From Lewinellaceae bacterium (GTDB lineage: Bacteria; Bacteroidota; Bacteroidia; Chitinophagales; Saprospiraceae), in the NCBI GenBank assembly GCA_016713985.1, contig JADJOD010000004.1, forward strand, positions 310,001 to 374,000: a DNA stretch of 64,000 bases, in the 5' to 3' direction. This document shows, in pieces, positions 11,443 through 19,534 of this stretch. A model generated the notes under the pieces. It searched no databases. It was not told the origin of the DNA and was given only the letters and a program-made list of their open reading frames with translations. The translations under genes and the position numbers were made by a program. Positions within the stretch are counted from its first letter, which is position 1. Each line of letters begins with the position of its first letter.

Positions 11443-11936
11443 AAGTTGCTTTTTTACTGTTGAGTGGAGGGTAAAATCATGCGGTGGCAGAATAAGAAGG
11501 GCGCGTTTTGAAGTCTCAAATGTAAAGTCAACTATCCTACCCTGTTCCGGGAATTGTAAAATTAATACTGGAAACCGGCATCTGCACAAAAACAGGTTAT
11601 ATACAATCCCCGATTACCGGTTTTTATCACTTGTCATCGGACGAATTACTACCGGTAGGGAGTTTAGGTTGCCGTTGATCAGCTGCACGTTGCAATACCC
11701 GTTCTGAGCAGGGTTGTCCTTAATATGTTTATTAAATCTAATTTTTAAGTATTTCTATATAAGGTAGAAACGCCTCATTTTCAATAATTTAACTAAAAAG
11801 AAGTACAGACTTCTGCGGGTACGATTTATATTTGCATACAAGCAAACCTGCGGCAGCATCACATCATCCTGCGGATGTATTGTTGACCCGCCGGTTGTTT
11901 AACCTTCGGTTCTAATCAATCTTATACGCTTCTTGT
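11443..11936. other. Intergenic region between divergent surface-protein genes
   Basis: A 494-bp gap without a convincing gene. It must hold promoters for both the minus-strand protein starting at 11442 and the plus-strand protein at 11937. The plus-strand -7 box is at 11827-11834. Confidence 0.5.
11827..11834 (+). promoter_or_regulatory. Bacteroidota -7 box upstream of the HYR-domain surface protein
   Basis: TATATTTG fits TAnnTTTG exactly and lies about 100 bp before the ATG at 11937. No clear -33 TTTG is seen at the usual distance. Confidence 0.5.
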
Positions 11937-14900
11937 ATGTTAATCTCGTTACGCACCGCCTTTCTGGGCGCGGGTGTACTATTCGCCTTTTCCCGGGCCG
12001 ATGGTTATCCCGACGTTCTTTTGCCGAATTACAAATCTCCAACGCCGTTACCTGACTGTCCAGTGTTCAGCCAAATAACAGGCGACTATGCCCTTTGCTC
12101 CGGCGATCAAAGTTCCGGGCTTTCCGCAGGGCTCAGCGACAATTCCATCGACGTTGAATTTGTCTTTTTCTCCGCGCCGCAAACTGGCGCCGCCATGTAC
12201 ACCGGGGGAATCCTGCTCGGAGTGGTACCCGCCACGGCTCTCACCGGTACCGGCCCGTTTTCAGCGACGCTGAACAACGTCGCCTTTCCGCCGGTCGCCT
12301 CGCCGGATACTTTTTACGTGTATGCCCGGCTGAGTCTTTCCGACTCCGACCTGACCGACTCGTCCTGCCGCCCTTTTGTGGAAATACGGGTGACGGTCAA
12401 CCCGCTTCCGGTTGCAAATGCAGGCCCCGATGTGGCCATTTGCCCGGGTGGTTTTACTCCCCTGCACGCTTCCGGAGGTATCGCATGCCTTTGGGCGCCT
12501 TCCACGGGGCTCAACGATCCGGGCAGTTGCCAGCCGGTTGCGAGTCCGGCAGTGACCACAGGTTATATCGCCACGGTAAGCAATGAATTCGGCTGCACGG
12601 CGACGGATGCCTTGACCGTCAGCATCCATGAGCCGGCGGGGGTAGCCTGCAATGACGATTTGTACCTCAGTATCGGTCCCGACGGCAAGGCAGCGATCAC
12701 GCCGGATTTGATCCTGGAGGGCGTGGACGACGGTTTTGACGTTTTCACCGTTAACATCCTGACTCTGAATGGGTTGCCTGTGCCGAACCCGGTGACCTGC
12801 GCCTACGTCGGGCAGACTTTGCAGGTAAAGATTACGGACAGCTGCGACGGCAGTTCCTGCTGGGGCACCGTTAAAACAGAAGATAAAATCCCACCCATCA
12901 TTCCGTGCAAGGACCTGACCCTGCCCTGCGCGATCCCCGATACGGGTCCGGATTATCTCGCCGATTCCCTGGGACTTGCCGCTGGAAGGCCGGTCGTGAC
13001 GGACAACTGCCTGCTCGCTTCCACAGATTTTATCGATGCCTGGGAAAGCATACCCTGTGGCGACAGCATCGGCGGCAAAGCGGATATCAGCGCTTACCTG
13101 CTGCGCAAATGGTCGGCCAAAGACGCATCGGGCAACACTTCGGTTTGTGAACAACACATCTACCTGAAACGCCGCCACATCAATGAGGTCATATTTCCGT
13201 CGGACACGGTCGTTTCCTGCCAAAATCCGCTGACCGACCCGGTTTTTACCGGCGCACCCTGTTTCAGCGATTTCGGGCGGCGGTTTCCCATTTATCCGAA
13301 CAGCAATTCCTGTGAAATAAACGCGATTTATACCGACGATTCAATACCCGTTTGCGACGGCACTATTAAAATTAAACGCACCTGGACGGTGGTCGACTGG
13401 TGTTTCCCCGACAGTTTGTTTCCGCCGGGATCCAACCCCGTTTATTACACCCAACTGATCAAAATTTCCGACGACCAGGGCCCTGTTTTTACCTGTCCCG
13501 CCGATCTGACGGTTACCACGGACCCGTTCAACTGCTGCGCGGCGGTTGATCTGCCGGATGTGCTTTTAACCGACCACTGTTCCCGGCTGAACGGCATCGG
13601 CGCCTCCGTGGCCGCCTTTGATTTTTACACCGGCGACCCGGCAGGTATGTTTCCGGCAACAGGTTATTTATCTGATTTTCAGGATAATAACCTCTGGAAC
13701 CCGGATACATTGGGCGTGATGGGCGCCACCGCCTGCCTGCCTCCCGGCGCCCACGTGGCAACTTATACCGCCACGGACGATTGTGCCAACAGCAGCACCT
13801 GTTCCTTCCTGCTCACGGTGGAAGACCAAACCCCACCGGCAGCGGCCTGCGATGAATTCACCCAGGTGGCGCTCGGCCAGGACGGCATGGCCTGGATCGA
13901 TGCGGCCACTTTTGACGACGGGTCGTTCGACAATTGCTCCAGCGTACATTTTAAAACACGCCGGATGGACCCGAACGATTGCCAGCCCGATGACCAACTC
14001 CACGACGGGGTAAAATTCTGCTGCACCGACGCCGGCGACACCGTAACGGTGGTGTTCCGGGTGTATGATTTTCCCGCACCCGCCGGCGATATTCCCCTCG
14101 ACCCCGACATCAAAAACTACAACGAGTGTATGGTGGAGGTATTTGTGGAAGACAAAATCAAACCTTCCTGCGTTCCGCCGCCGCACGTGACGGTTAATTG
14201 TGAAAGTTTCGACCCCACTTTTGAAAGCTACGGCTTTGTCACCTCCGCGGACAATTGCTGCTTAGATACCCTTCTGGAAAGCCGACAGTACGCCCTGTTT
14301 GATACAATTTGCAACCGGGGCACCATCGTACGGACGTTCCAAGCGTATGACTGCGCCGGGTCGCTCAACTCCTGTACCCAGCGAATAGTGGTGGATTATA
14401 TTCAGCATTACTGGATCAAATTCCCCGACGACAAAATCGTGACCGCCTGCGACGGCTCGGTGGATTTCGGGGAACCGGTTTTTGAAGGCGAAAATTGTGA
14501 ACTGCTTGGCGTTTCGTTTGAAGACGTGGTGTTTACGGTGGTCACCGATGCCTGTTACAAGATCGAACGAACCTGGAATATCATCAACTGGTGCACCTAC
14601 GACCCCGACAAACCCTGTATCGAAGTCCCCAACCCGGACCTTGCCTTAGAAAGGCCGTTTATTCTGCCGGGCCCCATTGTATCCCCTTTCGGCACGCCGG
14701 GTGGCTGGGCGCCAACAGAAGTAAAAATACTGCCGACAGATGCCGGCCCGACCAATTACAGCGTGTTCTGGTATCCGAATGCCAACTGTTACCGCTACAA
14801 ACAGATCATCATCGTGGAGGACACCAAAGACCCGGTCATCTCCAATTGCCCGGCGACCCAACCGGAGTTTTGTGACGAAACAGGTAATGATCCGCAGCGC

Positions 14901-17024
14901 TGGAATGCCCCGGATTGGCTCGATACGGCCACCGGGAGCCACGACCTGTGCGAAGGCCCGGTCGACCTGACGCTCACCGCCACGGACCTGTGCACCGGTT
15001 CCAACCTGATCTTCCGGTACATCCTGTTCCTCGATTTAGACCACAACGGCACGATGGAAACGGCGATCAACAGCAACAATTTGCCCGATCCGGGCACCGT
15101 AAACTTCGGGAATTCAGCCGACCCCAACTTCTCGGGCGGCATTTCCCGGATTTTTGATCACCGCTCCGTTCCCGGCGACCAAAAATGGCAATTTGCCCTT
15201 CAGACTTCCATCAGCGGCCTCTACCAAACCGCTGTGCTGCGCTGGAATACGCCGGGCAATACATCGCAATACGTCGCCCCGGAATTGCCCTACGGCACCC
15301 ACAAGATCAAATGGATCGTGGAAGACGGCTGCGGGAACGAATCGATCTGCGAATACAACTTTACCGTAAAAGACTGCAAAGCCCCAACGGTGGTGTGTCA
15401 CAACGGCCTGAGTGTCAATATTATGCCAACTCAAATGATCCAGTTATGGGCAACGGATTTTTTGCAATACGCACAGGACAACTGCACGCCGCCCACGGCG
15501 ACCATTCCGGGACCCAACCAGATCAAATTTGCCATCCGGGAAACGGGCGCCGGGGCCGGATTTCCCACAGATGCCGTCGGAAACCCGCTGACAAATGTCG
15601 TTTTCACCTGCGCAGAACTCGGCCCACAGCCGGTCGAACTTTGGGCCCGGGACCTGGCGGGCAACGCCGGCTACTGCCAGACCGTCGTGGAAGTATCGGA
15701 CAACAATAACAATTGTTTTATCGGTAGTCCCGTGCTGGTTGCCGGCGCCATAACAACGGAAACCGATGACGGAGTGGAAGAAGCCATCGTACAGATTCAG
15801 TTCAATACTTTTAACTTTTTCCAACTGACGGACGACCAGGGTGCATACGCCTCCAATGCTGCCCCTACCGGTTACCCCTATACCGTGACACCGCTGAAAG
15901 ACGACAACCCGCTAAACGGCGTCAGTACCTACGACCTGGTGCTGATCTCCAAACATATTTTGGGCCAACTGCCGCTCAATACCCCGTATAAAATGATCGC
16001 GGCCGACGCCAACAAGTCGAACTCGATCACCACCTTCGACATCGTTGCGTTGCGAAAACTCATTCTCGGGATATTCAGCGAGTTGCCGGATAATACCTCC
16101 TGGCGTTTTGTGGATAAAAATTTTGTTTTCCCACAACCCCTGAATCCCTTTTCGGTTCCGTTTCCAGAATTCATCTCCGGCTCTGTGGGCAGTATGCAGA
16201 CCTTCGAAAACAACTTCACCGCCGTGAAAATCGGCGACGTGAACGGAACCGTTATTGCCAACGGGCTGCTGGCAGGCGAAGCCCGCAGCGCCGACGTTTT
16301 GTTGTTCGACGTGGAAGACCGGCTGCTGCACGCCGGTGAACTTTTTACCGTTTATTTCAGGCCGGAAAATACCGTGGACGCATACCAGTTTACCCTGAAT
16401 ATCAACGATCTGGAACTATTGCAAGTGCAACCCGGGGAGGGTTTGAGTCCCGATCATTTCGGCGTGTTTGAAGATGCCGTGACGGTATCGGTTGATCAGG
16501 CAGGCGGCGAGTTTGCTTTACAATTCCGTGCCCTGAAGCCCGGCAGGATCAGCCGGATGATCGGTATTTCGAGCCGGATCACCCGCGCGGAAGCGTATTT
16601 ACCCGCCGAAGTTTTAACGAAGGCGGGTGACCAGGCCGAATATCATGACGAAATGACGAACAATGTCGCTACGACGAACCCTCCTTCGCCTTCGGCTACG
16701 GCGGGTAAACTCGATATCGCCCTGCGTTTCAACGACCGGGCCGGATCGACCGTAGTTCCCGTCGGTTTTGAATTGTACCAGAATCAGCCGAATCCCTTTG
16801 CGGGAAAAACACTTGTCGGCTTTCATTTGCCCCGGGCGGGTGATGCCACCTTTTCGGTGTCCGATGCTGCGGGCAGGGTACTGCTCCGGCAAAAGGGGAC
16901 CTTCAAGAAGGGATATAACAGCCTGGAAATCAACCGGTCGCAATTGGATGCAACGGGCGTTTTGTACTACCGGCTGGAAACGGAACAAGGCAGCGCCGTT
17001 AAAAAAATGGTGGCGGGGAGGTAG
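11937..17024 (+). CDS. Large T9SS type A surface protein with HYR/PKD-like domains and dockerin/cohesin-like tail
   Basis: 1695 residues with an N-terminal signal (MLISLRTAFLGAGVLFAFS). The middle carries a PKD-like domain (NAGPDVAICPGG) and many cysteine-rich HYR-like modules marked by VEDQTPPAAACDEF, TATDDCANSSTCSF and similar. At about 1320-1385 is a dockerin-like EF-hand pair (DDNPLNGVSTYD, DANKSNSITTFD). A cohesin-like domain follows at about 1440-1550 and a type A sorting domain at about 1610-1695, ending KKMVAGR. Between the last two, residues about 1555-1590 are encoded by two inverted copies of a short palindromic repeat (16601-16628 and 16678-16706) and read as LPAEVLTKAG...PPSPSATAGK, which looks like an insertion. 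The tail matches the two neighbouring minus-strand proteins. Likely an adhesin or scaffold on the cell surface. Confidence 0.85.
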   Translation: MLISLRTAFLGAGVLFAFSRADGYPDVLLPNYKSPTPLPDCPVFSQITGDYALCSGDQSSGLSAGLSDNSIDVEFVFFSAPQTGAAMYTGGILLGVVPATALTGTGPFSATLNNVAFPPVASPDTFYVYARLSLSDSDLTDSSCRPFVEIRVTVNPLPVANAGPDVAICPGGFTPLHASGGIACLWAPSTGLNDPGSCQPVASPAVTTGYIATVSNEFGCTATDALTVSIHEPAGVACNDDLYLSIGPDGKAAITPDLILEGVDDGFDVFTVNILTLNGLPVPNPVTCAYVGQTLQVKITDSCDGSSCWGTVKTEDKIPPIIPCKDLTLPCAIPDTGPDYLADSLGLAAGRPVVTDNCLLASTDFIDAWESIPCGDSIGGKADISAYLLRKWSAKDASGNTSVCEQHIYLKRRHINEVIFPSDTVVSCQNPLTDPVFTGAPCFSDFGRRFPIYPNSNSCEINAIYTDDSIPVCDGTIKIKRTWTVVDWCFPDSLFPPGSNPVYYTQLIKISDDQGPVFTCPADLTVTTDPFNCCAAVDLPDVLLTDHCSRLNGIGASVAAFDFYTGDPAGMFPATGYLSDFQDNNLWNPDTLGVMGATACLPPGAHVATYTATDDCANSSTCSFLLTVEDQTPPAAACDEFTQVALGQDGMAWIDAATFDDGSFDNCSSVHFKTRRMDPNDCQPDDQLHDGVKFCCTDAGDTVTVVFRVYDFPAPAGDIPLDPDIKNYNECMVEVFVEDKIKPSCVPPPHVTVNCESFDPTFESYGFVTSADNCCLDTLLESRQYALFDTICNRGTIVRTFQAYDCAGSLNSCTQRIVVDYIQHYWIKFPDDKIVTACDGSVDFGEPVFEGENCELLGVSFEDVVFTVVTDACYKIERTWNIINWCTYDPDKPCIEVPNPDLALERPFILPGPIVSPFGTPGGWAPTEVKILPTDAGPTNYSVFWYPNANCYRYKQIIIVEDTKDPVISNCPATQPEFCDETGNDPQRWNAPDWLDTATGSHDLCEGPVDLTLTATDLCTGSNLIFRYILFLDLDHNGTMETAINSNNLPDPGTVNFGNSADPNFSGGISRIFDHRSVPGDQKWQFALQTSISGLYQTAVLRWNTPGNTSQYVAPELPYGTHKIKWIVEDGCGNESICEYNFTVKDCKAPTVVCHNGLSVNIMPTQMIQLWATDFLQYAQDNCTPPTATIPGPNQIKFAIRETGAGAGFPTDAVGNPLTNVVFTCAELGPQPVELWARDLAGNAGYCQTVVEVSDNNNNCFIGSPVLVAGAITTETDDGVEEAIVQIQFNTFNFFQLTDDQGAYASNAAPTGYPYTVTPLKDDNPLNGVSTYDLVLISKHILGQLPLNTPYKMIAADANKSNSITTFDIVALRKLILGIFSELPDNTSWRFVDKNFVFPQPLNPFSVPFPEFISGSVGSMQTFENNFTAVKIGDVNGTVIANGLLAGEARSADVLLFDVEDRLLHAGELFTVYFRPENTVDAYQFTLNINDLELLQVQPGEGLSPDHFGVFEDAVTVSVDQAGGEFALQFRALKPGRISRMIGISSRITRAEAYLPAEVLTKAGDQAEYHDEMTNNVATTNPPSPSATAGKLDIALRFNDRAGSTVVPVGFELYQNQPNPFAGKTLVGFHLPRAGDATFSVSDAAGRVLLRQKGTFKKGYNSLEINRSQLDATGVLYYRLETEQGSAVKKMVAGR
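16601..16628. repeat. Palindromic element inside the surface-protein gene (first copy)
   Basis: 28 bp bounded by acccgcc and ggcgggt, inner sequence gaagttttaacgaa. It has the same frame of ends as the element at 16678-16706 but lies in the opposite orientation. Confidence 0.7.
16678..16706. repeat. 29-bp element encoding PPSPSATAG
   Basis: The reverse complement begins acccgccgtagccgaagg and ends gaaggagggt. It matches 49836-49864 at 28 of 29 bases. Both copies are translated in the same phase although the host proteins are unrelated. Confidence 0.8.
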
Positions 17025-17035
17025 GCCGTTTTATC

Positions 17036-17143
17036 AGACAGGGTCAACAGGATCTACAGGTTTGGGTTTGAATTGTTTTGCTTTTATCCTTAACCCAAAA
17101 GAAGAAAAAAACCTGTAGATCATGTTGATCCTGTCAAAAAAAA
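17036..17143. terminator. Long inverted repeat between convergent genes (bidirectional terminator)
   Basis: gacagggtcaacaggatcta on the left pairs with tagatcatgttgatcctgtc on the right, both flanked by acaggttt/aaacctgt. It lies between the stops of the HYR-domain protein and msrB and has A and T runs on each side. The word also looks like a dispersed repeat. Confidence 0.65.
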
Positions 17144-17153
17144 TACCTGTCGC

Positions 17154-17690
17154 TTACTGTTTCACAAAATCTAAGGAAACGGAGTTGATGCAATAGCGCA
17201 GCCCGGTCGGTTTCGGTCCGTCGTTGAATACATGTCCCTGGTGGCCGCCGCAGCGGGCGCACAACACCTCGTCGCGTTGCATGCCGTAGCTGTGGTCTTC
17301 GGCATCGGCGATAAACTCCGGTTTGATGGGTTGGTAAAAAGACGGCCAGCCGGTGCCCGATTCAAATTTTGTTTCGGAACTGAACAGCGGCAAACCGCAG
17401 CCGGCGCAGACGAAGGTGCCTTTTTCGTGGTTGTTCCACAAATCGCCGGTGAACGCGCGTTCTGTGCCTTTTTCACGCAATACGTAGTATTCCATTTCGG
17501 TCAGTTGAGCTTTCCATTCCGCGTCGGTTTTGTCGATCCTGACCAGATGGCCGTCTTTGTATTGTGCGGGAACAATCGTGTCGGAAAGGGCGGCGCTCCC
17601 CGAAGAAACCTGGGCGCGTTTTTGCTCCTGTGTGGGTTGCTGAACGGCATTACAGGCCAGCAACACCAACAATAAAGATAGGTATTTCAT
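17154..17690 (-). CDS. msrB: Peptide methionine-R-sulfoxide reductase MsrB, lipoprotein
   Basis: Reduces methionine-R-sulfoxide in oxidised proteins. From the ATG at 17690 the protein starts MKYLSLLLVLLAC, a lipoprotein signal with lipobox LLAC, so it is probably anchored in the cell envelope. The catalytic domain shows two zinc CxxC pairs (CAGCG and CARCGGH), the KFESGTGWPSFY motif and the resolving/catalytic segment RYCINSVSL near the C-terminus. About 178 residues, full length plus leader. It is the last gene of a minus-strand run lipB, two unknown genes, msrB; 37 bp separate it from the upstream gene. Confidence 0.93.
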   Translation of the reverse strand: MKYLSLLLVLLACNAVQQPTQEQKRAQVSSGSAALSDTIVPAQYKDGHLVRIDKTDAEWKAQLTEMEYYVLREKGTERAFTGDLWNNHEKGTFVCAGCGLPLFSSETKFESGTGWPSFYQPIKPEFIADAEDHSYGMQRDEVLCARCGGHQGHVFNDGPKPTGLRYCINSVSLDFVKQ

Positions 17691-17727
17691 TGACATTGAG
17701 ACATTTAAATTAGGTGATACGTCCAAC

Positions 17728-18171
17728 TTACCGCCGGCGGCGCGGCTGATTCCATTCTTCCCGTTCGGCAAACTCTACTATTTTTTTCATAAAGTTGACC
17801 ACACTCAGGAAAACCAGGAAGCCGACCGTAATCACGATGTAAATCCACCGGTACGTCCCTGCATCCCGCAAAGGAATGCCGGAAAACAACCATGCGGCAA
17901 GTCCCGTACATAACGCCAGTCCGAGGTAACTGTACATGGAACGCCCCCAGTATCTGGCGAAACTGTCGGCGCGGAGACTCATCAGGCTGTTGAGCAGGGC
18001 AAACAGCAGCATAAAGGCCGTGGCGACAGACCAGGCAAACAAGGGGTCGCCGGCGTAAATTTTCGTCGCCGCCAAAAACCAGCCGCAGAGCATGAGCAAG
18101 GCCGCTCCAGCCAGCACAACCGCCGCCTGCATGACGGGGTTATCCATTTTTTTATAATATATCTCCTTCAT
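17728..18171 (-). CDS. Small integral membrane protein of unknown function
   Basis: 147 residues with four predicted membrane segments (for example AAVVLAGAALLMLCGWFLAA and WIYIVITVGFLVFLSVVNFM) and a basic C-terminus ending NQPRRRR. Its ATG overlaps the TAA of the upstream gene (TAATG), so the two are translationally coupled. I do not recognise the family. The position between lipB and msrB says only that it belongs to one operon. Confidence 0.75.
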   Translation of the reverse strand: MKEIYYKKMDNPVMQAAVVLAGAALLMLCGWFLAATKIYAGDPLFAWSVATAFMLLFALLNSLMSLRADSFARYWGRSMYSYLGLALCTGLAAWLFSGIPLRDAGTYRWIYIVITVGFLVFLSVVNFMKKIVEFAEREEWNQPRRRR

Positions 18172-18581
18172 TATCGGATCATTACGCCTTTGCGGTGCAA
18201 AAAAGGTATCTCCGTAAAATTCATTTCGTCGAGACTGCCGGGCACAAAGACATATTTTTTGTCGTACAAATAGTCGTTATAGGAAAAACTGACCCAGTAT
18301 TCATTGGCAATACGCAGGACGGCCTTTTGCACCGGTTCAATTTTTACCACTTCCAGAGGCCCGATCTCTTCCCAGAAATACCGGAGTGTGGTGGTTTTGC
18401 GCGGTTCTCCGTCGATTTCGCCGTAACCCGTCGAATTCACCAGCACGGACCGGATGGGTTCGTCTTTCAGGTTCAGCAGGTAGGTATCCCAAAATTCTTC
18501 GTGATCTTCTTCGTGGTCCATGCGTGGAACGATGGCAATCGCCAGGTCTTCTACTTTCAGGATAGGAATGTCTTTTTTCAT
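18171..18581 (-). CDS. Conserved hypothetical protein coupled to a membrane protein
   Basis: 136 residues starting MKKDIPILKVEDLAIAIVP, without signal peptide or membrane segment. It is acidic, with a DHEEDHEEFWDTYLLNL stretch and a beta-rich C-terminal half (YVFVPGSLDEMNFTEIPF). It starts 39 bp after lipB and overlaps the next gene by one base. Proteins like this are common in Bacteroidota but I know of no assigned function. Confidence 0.75.
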   Translation of the reverse strand: MKKDIPILKVEDLAIAIVPRMDHEEDHEEFWDTYLLNLKDEPIRSVLVNSTGYGEIDGEPRKTTTLRYFWEEIGPLEVVKIEPVQKAVLRIANEYWVSFSYNDYLYDKKYVFVPGSLDEMNFTEIPFLHRKGVMIR

Positions 18582-18620
18582 GGGTTCATTTTTGAAAAAA
18601 AGCAGTCTTGTGAAAAAATT

Positions 18621-19409
18621 TCAGCCCTGCCGCCGGTCATCGGATACTTTACACGCAAAAACATCCGAAAAGTGCCTTTTCAGTTTTTCCGTCACCTCCT
18701 GCTGGTCGACGGGCCCGCCGAGTTCAATCGCCAGAGAAGTCACCGTTTTATCCGCATCAGATATGCCACAAGGTACGATATAATCAAAGTATTCGAGGGG
18801 CGTATTTACGTTAAAAGCCCATCCGTGCAAGGTCACCCAGCGACTCAGATGAACGCCGATCGCGCAAATTTTGCGATAAACGGCAGACGCCCCTCGTTCC
18901 CCCTCTGCCGCCTGCCGTCTGCCGTCTGGCATCTGGCATCTACCGTCTGCCGTCTGCCCGTCTTTCAGCCAGACACCCGTGTAGTCCTTTATCCGGAATG
19001 CTTCGAGGCCGTAATCGGCTAAGGTGCGGATCACCACTTCCTCCAGGTTTCGCACGTATTTGTGGACATCGGTAAAAAAACACTCCAGATCGAGGATCGG
19101 GTAACCGACGATCTGGCCCGGGCCGTGAAAAGTGATGTCGCCGCCGCGGTTGATCGGAAAATATTGAATGCCCCGGGCCTGAAGTTCCACTTCATTCAGG
19201 AGCAGGTTTTGCAGGGAGCCGCTTTTGCCCAAGGTGTAAACCGGCGGGTGTTCGACGAACAGCAGATAATGCTCCTGCGGGTAGGCGCCGGGGGCCAAAC
19301 TCCTGTTATTCAATTTATTATCAACCAGGCTTCTGTGAAGATCCGTTTGATAATCCCACGCGGCCTTGTAGTCCATCCGGCCCAGATCCCGAAAAAAAAC
19401 GGTTTGCAT
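18621..19409 (-). CDS. lipB: Octanoyl-ACP:protein N-octanoyltransferase LipB with a repeat-derived insertion
   Basis: Transfers octanoyl from acyl carrier protein to lipoyl domains, the first step of lipoate synthesis. From the ATG at 19409 (MQTVFFRDLG) it is 262 residues. The signature RGGDITFHGPGQIVGYPILD is at 88-107. The catalytic Cys lies in IVPCGIS (Cys214) and the partner Lys in RKICAIGV (Lys180). Residues about 151-178 (GQTADGRCQMPDG...) do not belong to the family: they are encoded by a heptamer repeat array at about 18903-18963 that interrupts the normal GVWLKD...KIAAIG junction while keeping frame. The insertion sits just before the catalytic Lys strand. First gene of the operon leading to msrB. 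Confidence 0.92.
   Translation of the reverse strand: MQTVFFRDLGRMDYKAAWDYQTDLHRSLVDNKLNNRSLAPGAYPQEHYLLFVEHPPVYTLGKSGSLQNLLLNEVELQARGIQYFPINRGGDITFHGPGQIVGYPILDLECFFTDVHKYVRNLEEVVIRTLADYGLEAFRIKDYTGVWLKDGQTADGRCQMPDGRRQAAEGERGASAVYRKICAIGVHLSRWVTLHGWAFNVNTPLEYFDYIVPCGISDADKTVTSLAIELGGPVDQQEVTEKLKRHFSDVFACKVSDDRRQG
18903..18963. repeat. Heptamer repeat array inside lipB
   Basis: Consecutive 7-mers tgccgtc, tgccgtc, tggcatc, tggcatc, taccgtc, tgccgtc, with partial units on both sides. The same 7-mer family (gatgcca on the other strand) recurs at 56722-56766. Confidence 0.8.
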
Positions 19410-19500
19410 GGCGGTAAAACAGAATTGGCAAAAACATGTTCCACACAAAGGTCGGAAAAGAAAACACAGCTTCGATACCGAACATCGCAACCGGAAGTCC

Positions 19501-19508
19501 TACCTTTG
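19501..19508 (+). promoter_or_regulatory. -7 promoter box of pyrG
   Basis: TACCTTTG, an exact TAnnTTTG match, 26 bp before the pyrG ATG. It supports the start chosen at 19535 and argues against a longer reading from 19436. Confidence 0.6.
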
Positions 19509-19534
19509 TGTCCCGTAACAGTTTCAAGCATACT

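Noticed and set aside
19436..19534. Longer N-terminus for CTP synthase
   Set aside because: The family starts at MTKYIFVTGG and the promoter box at 19501-19508 lies inside the extension.
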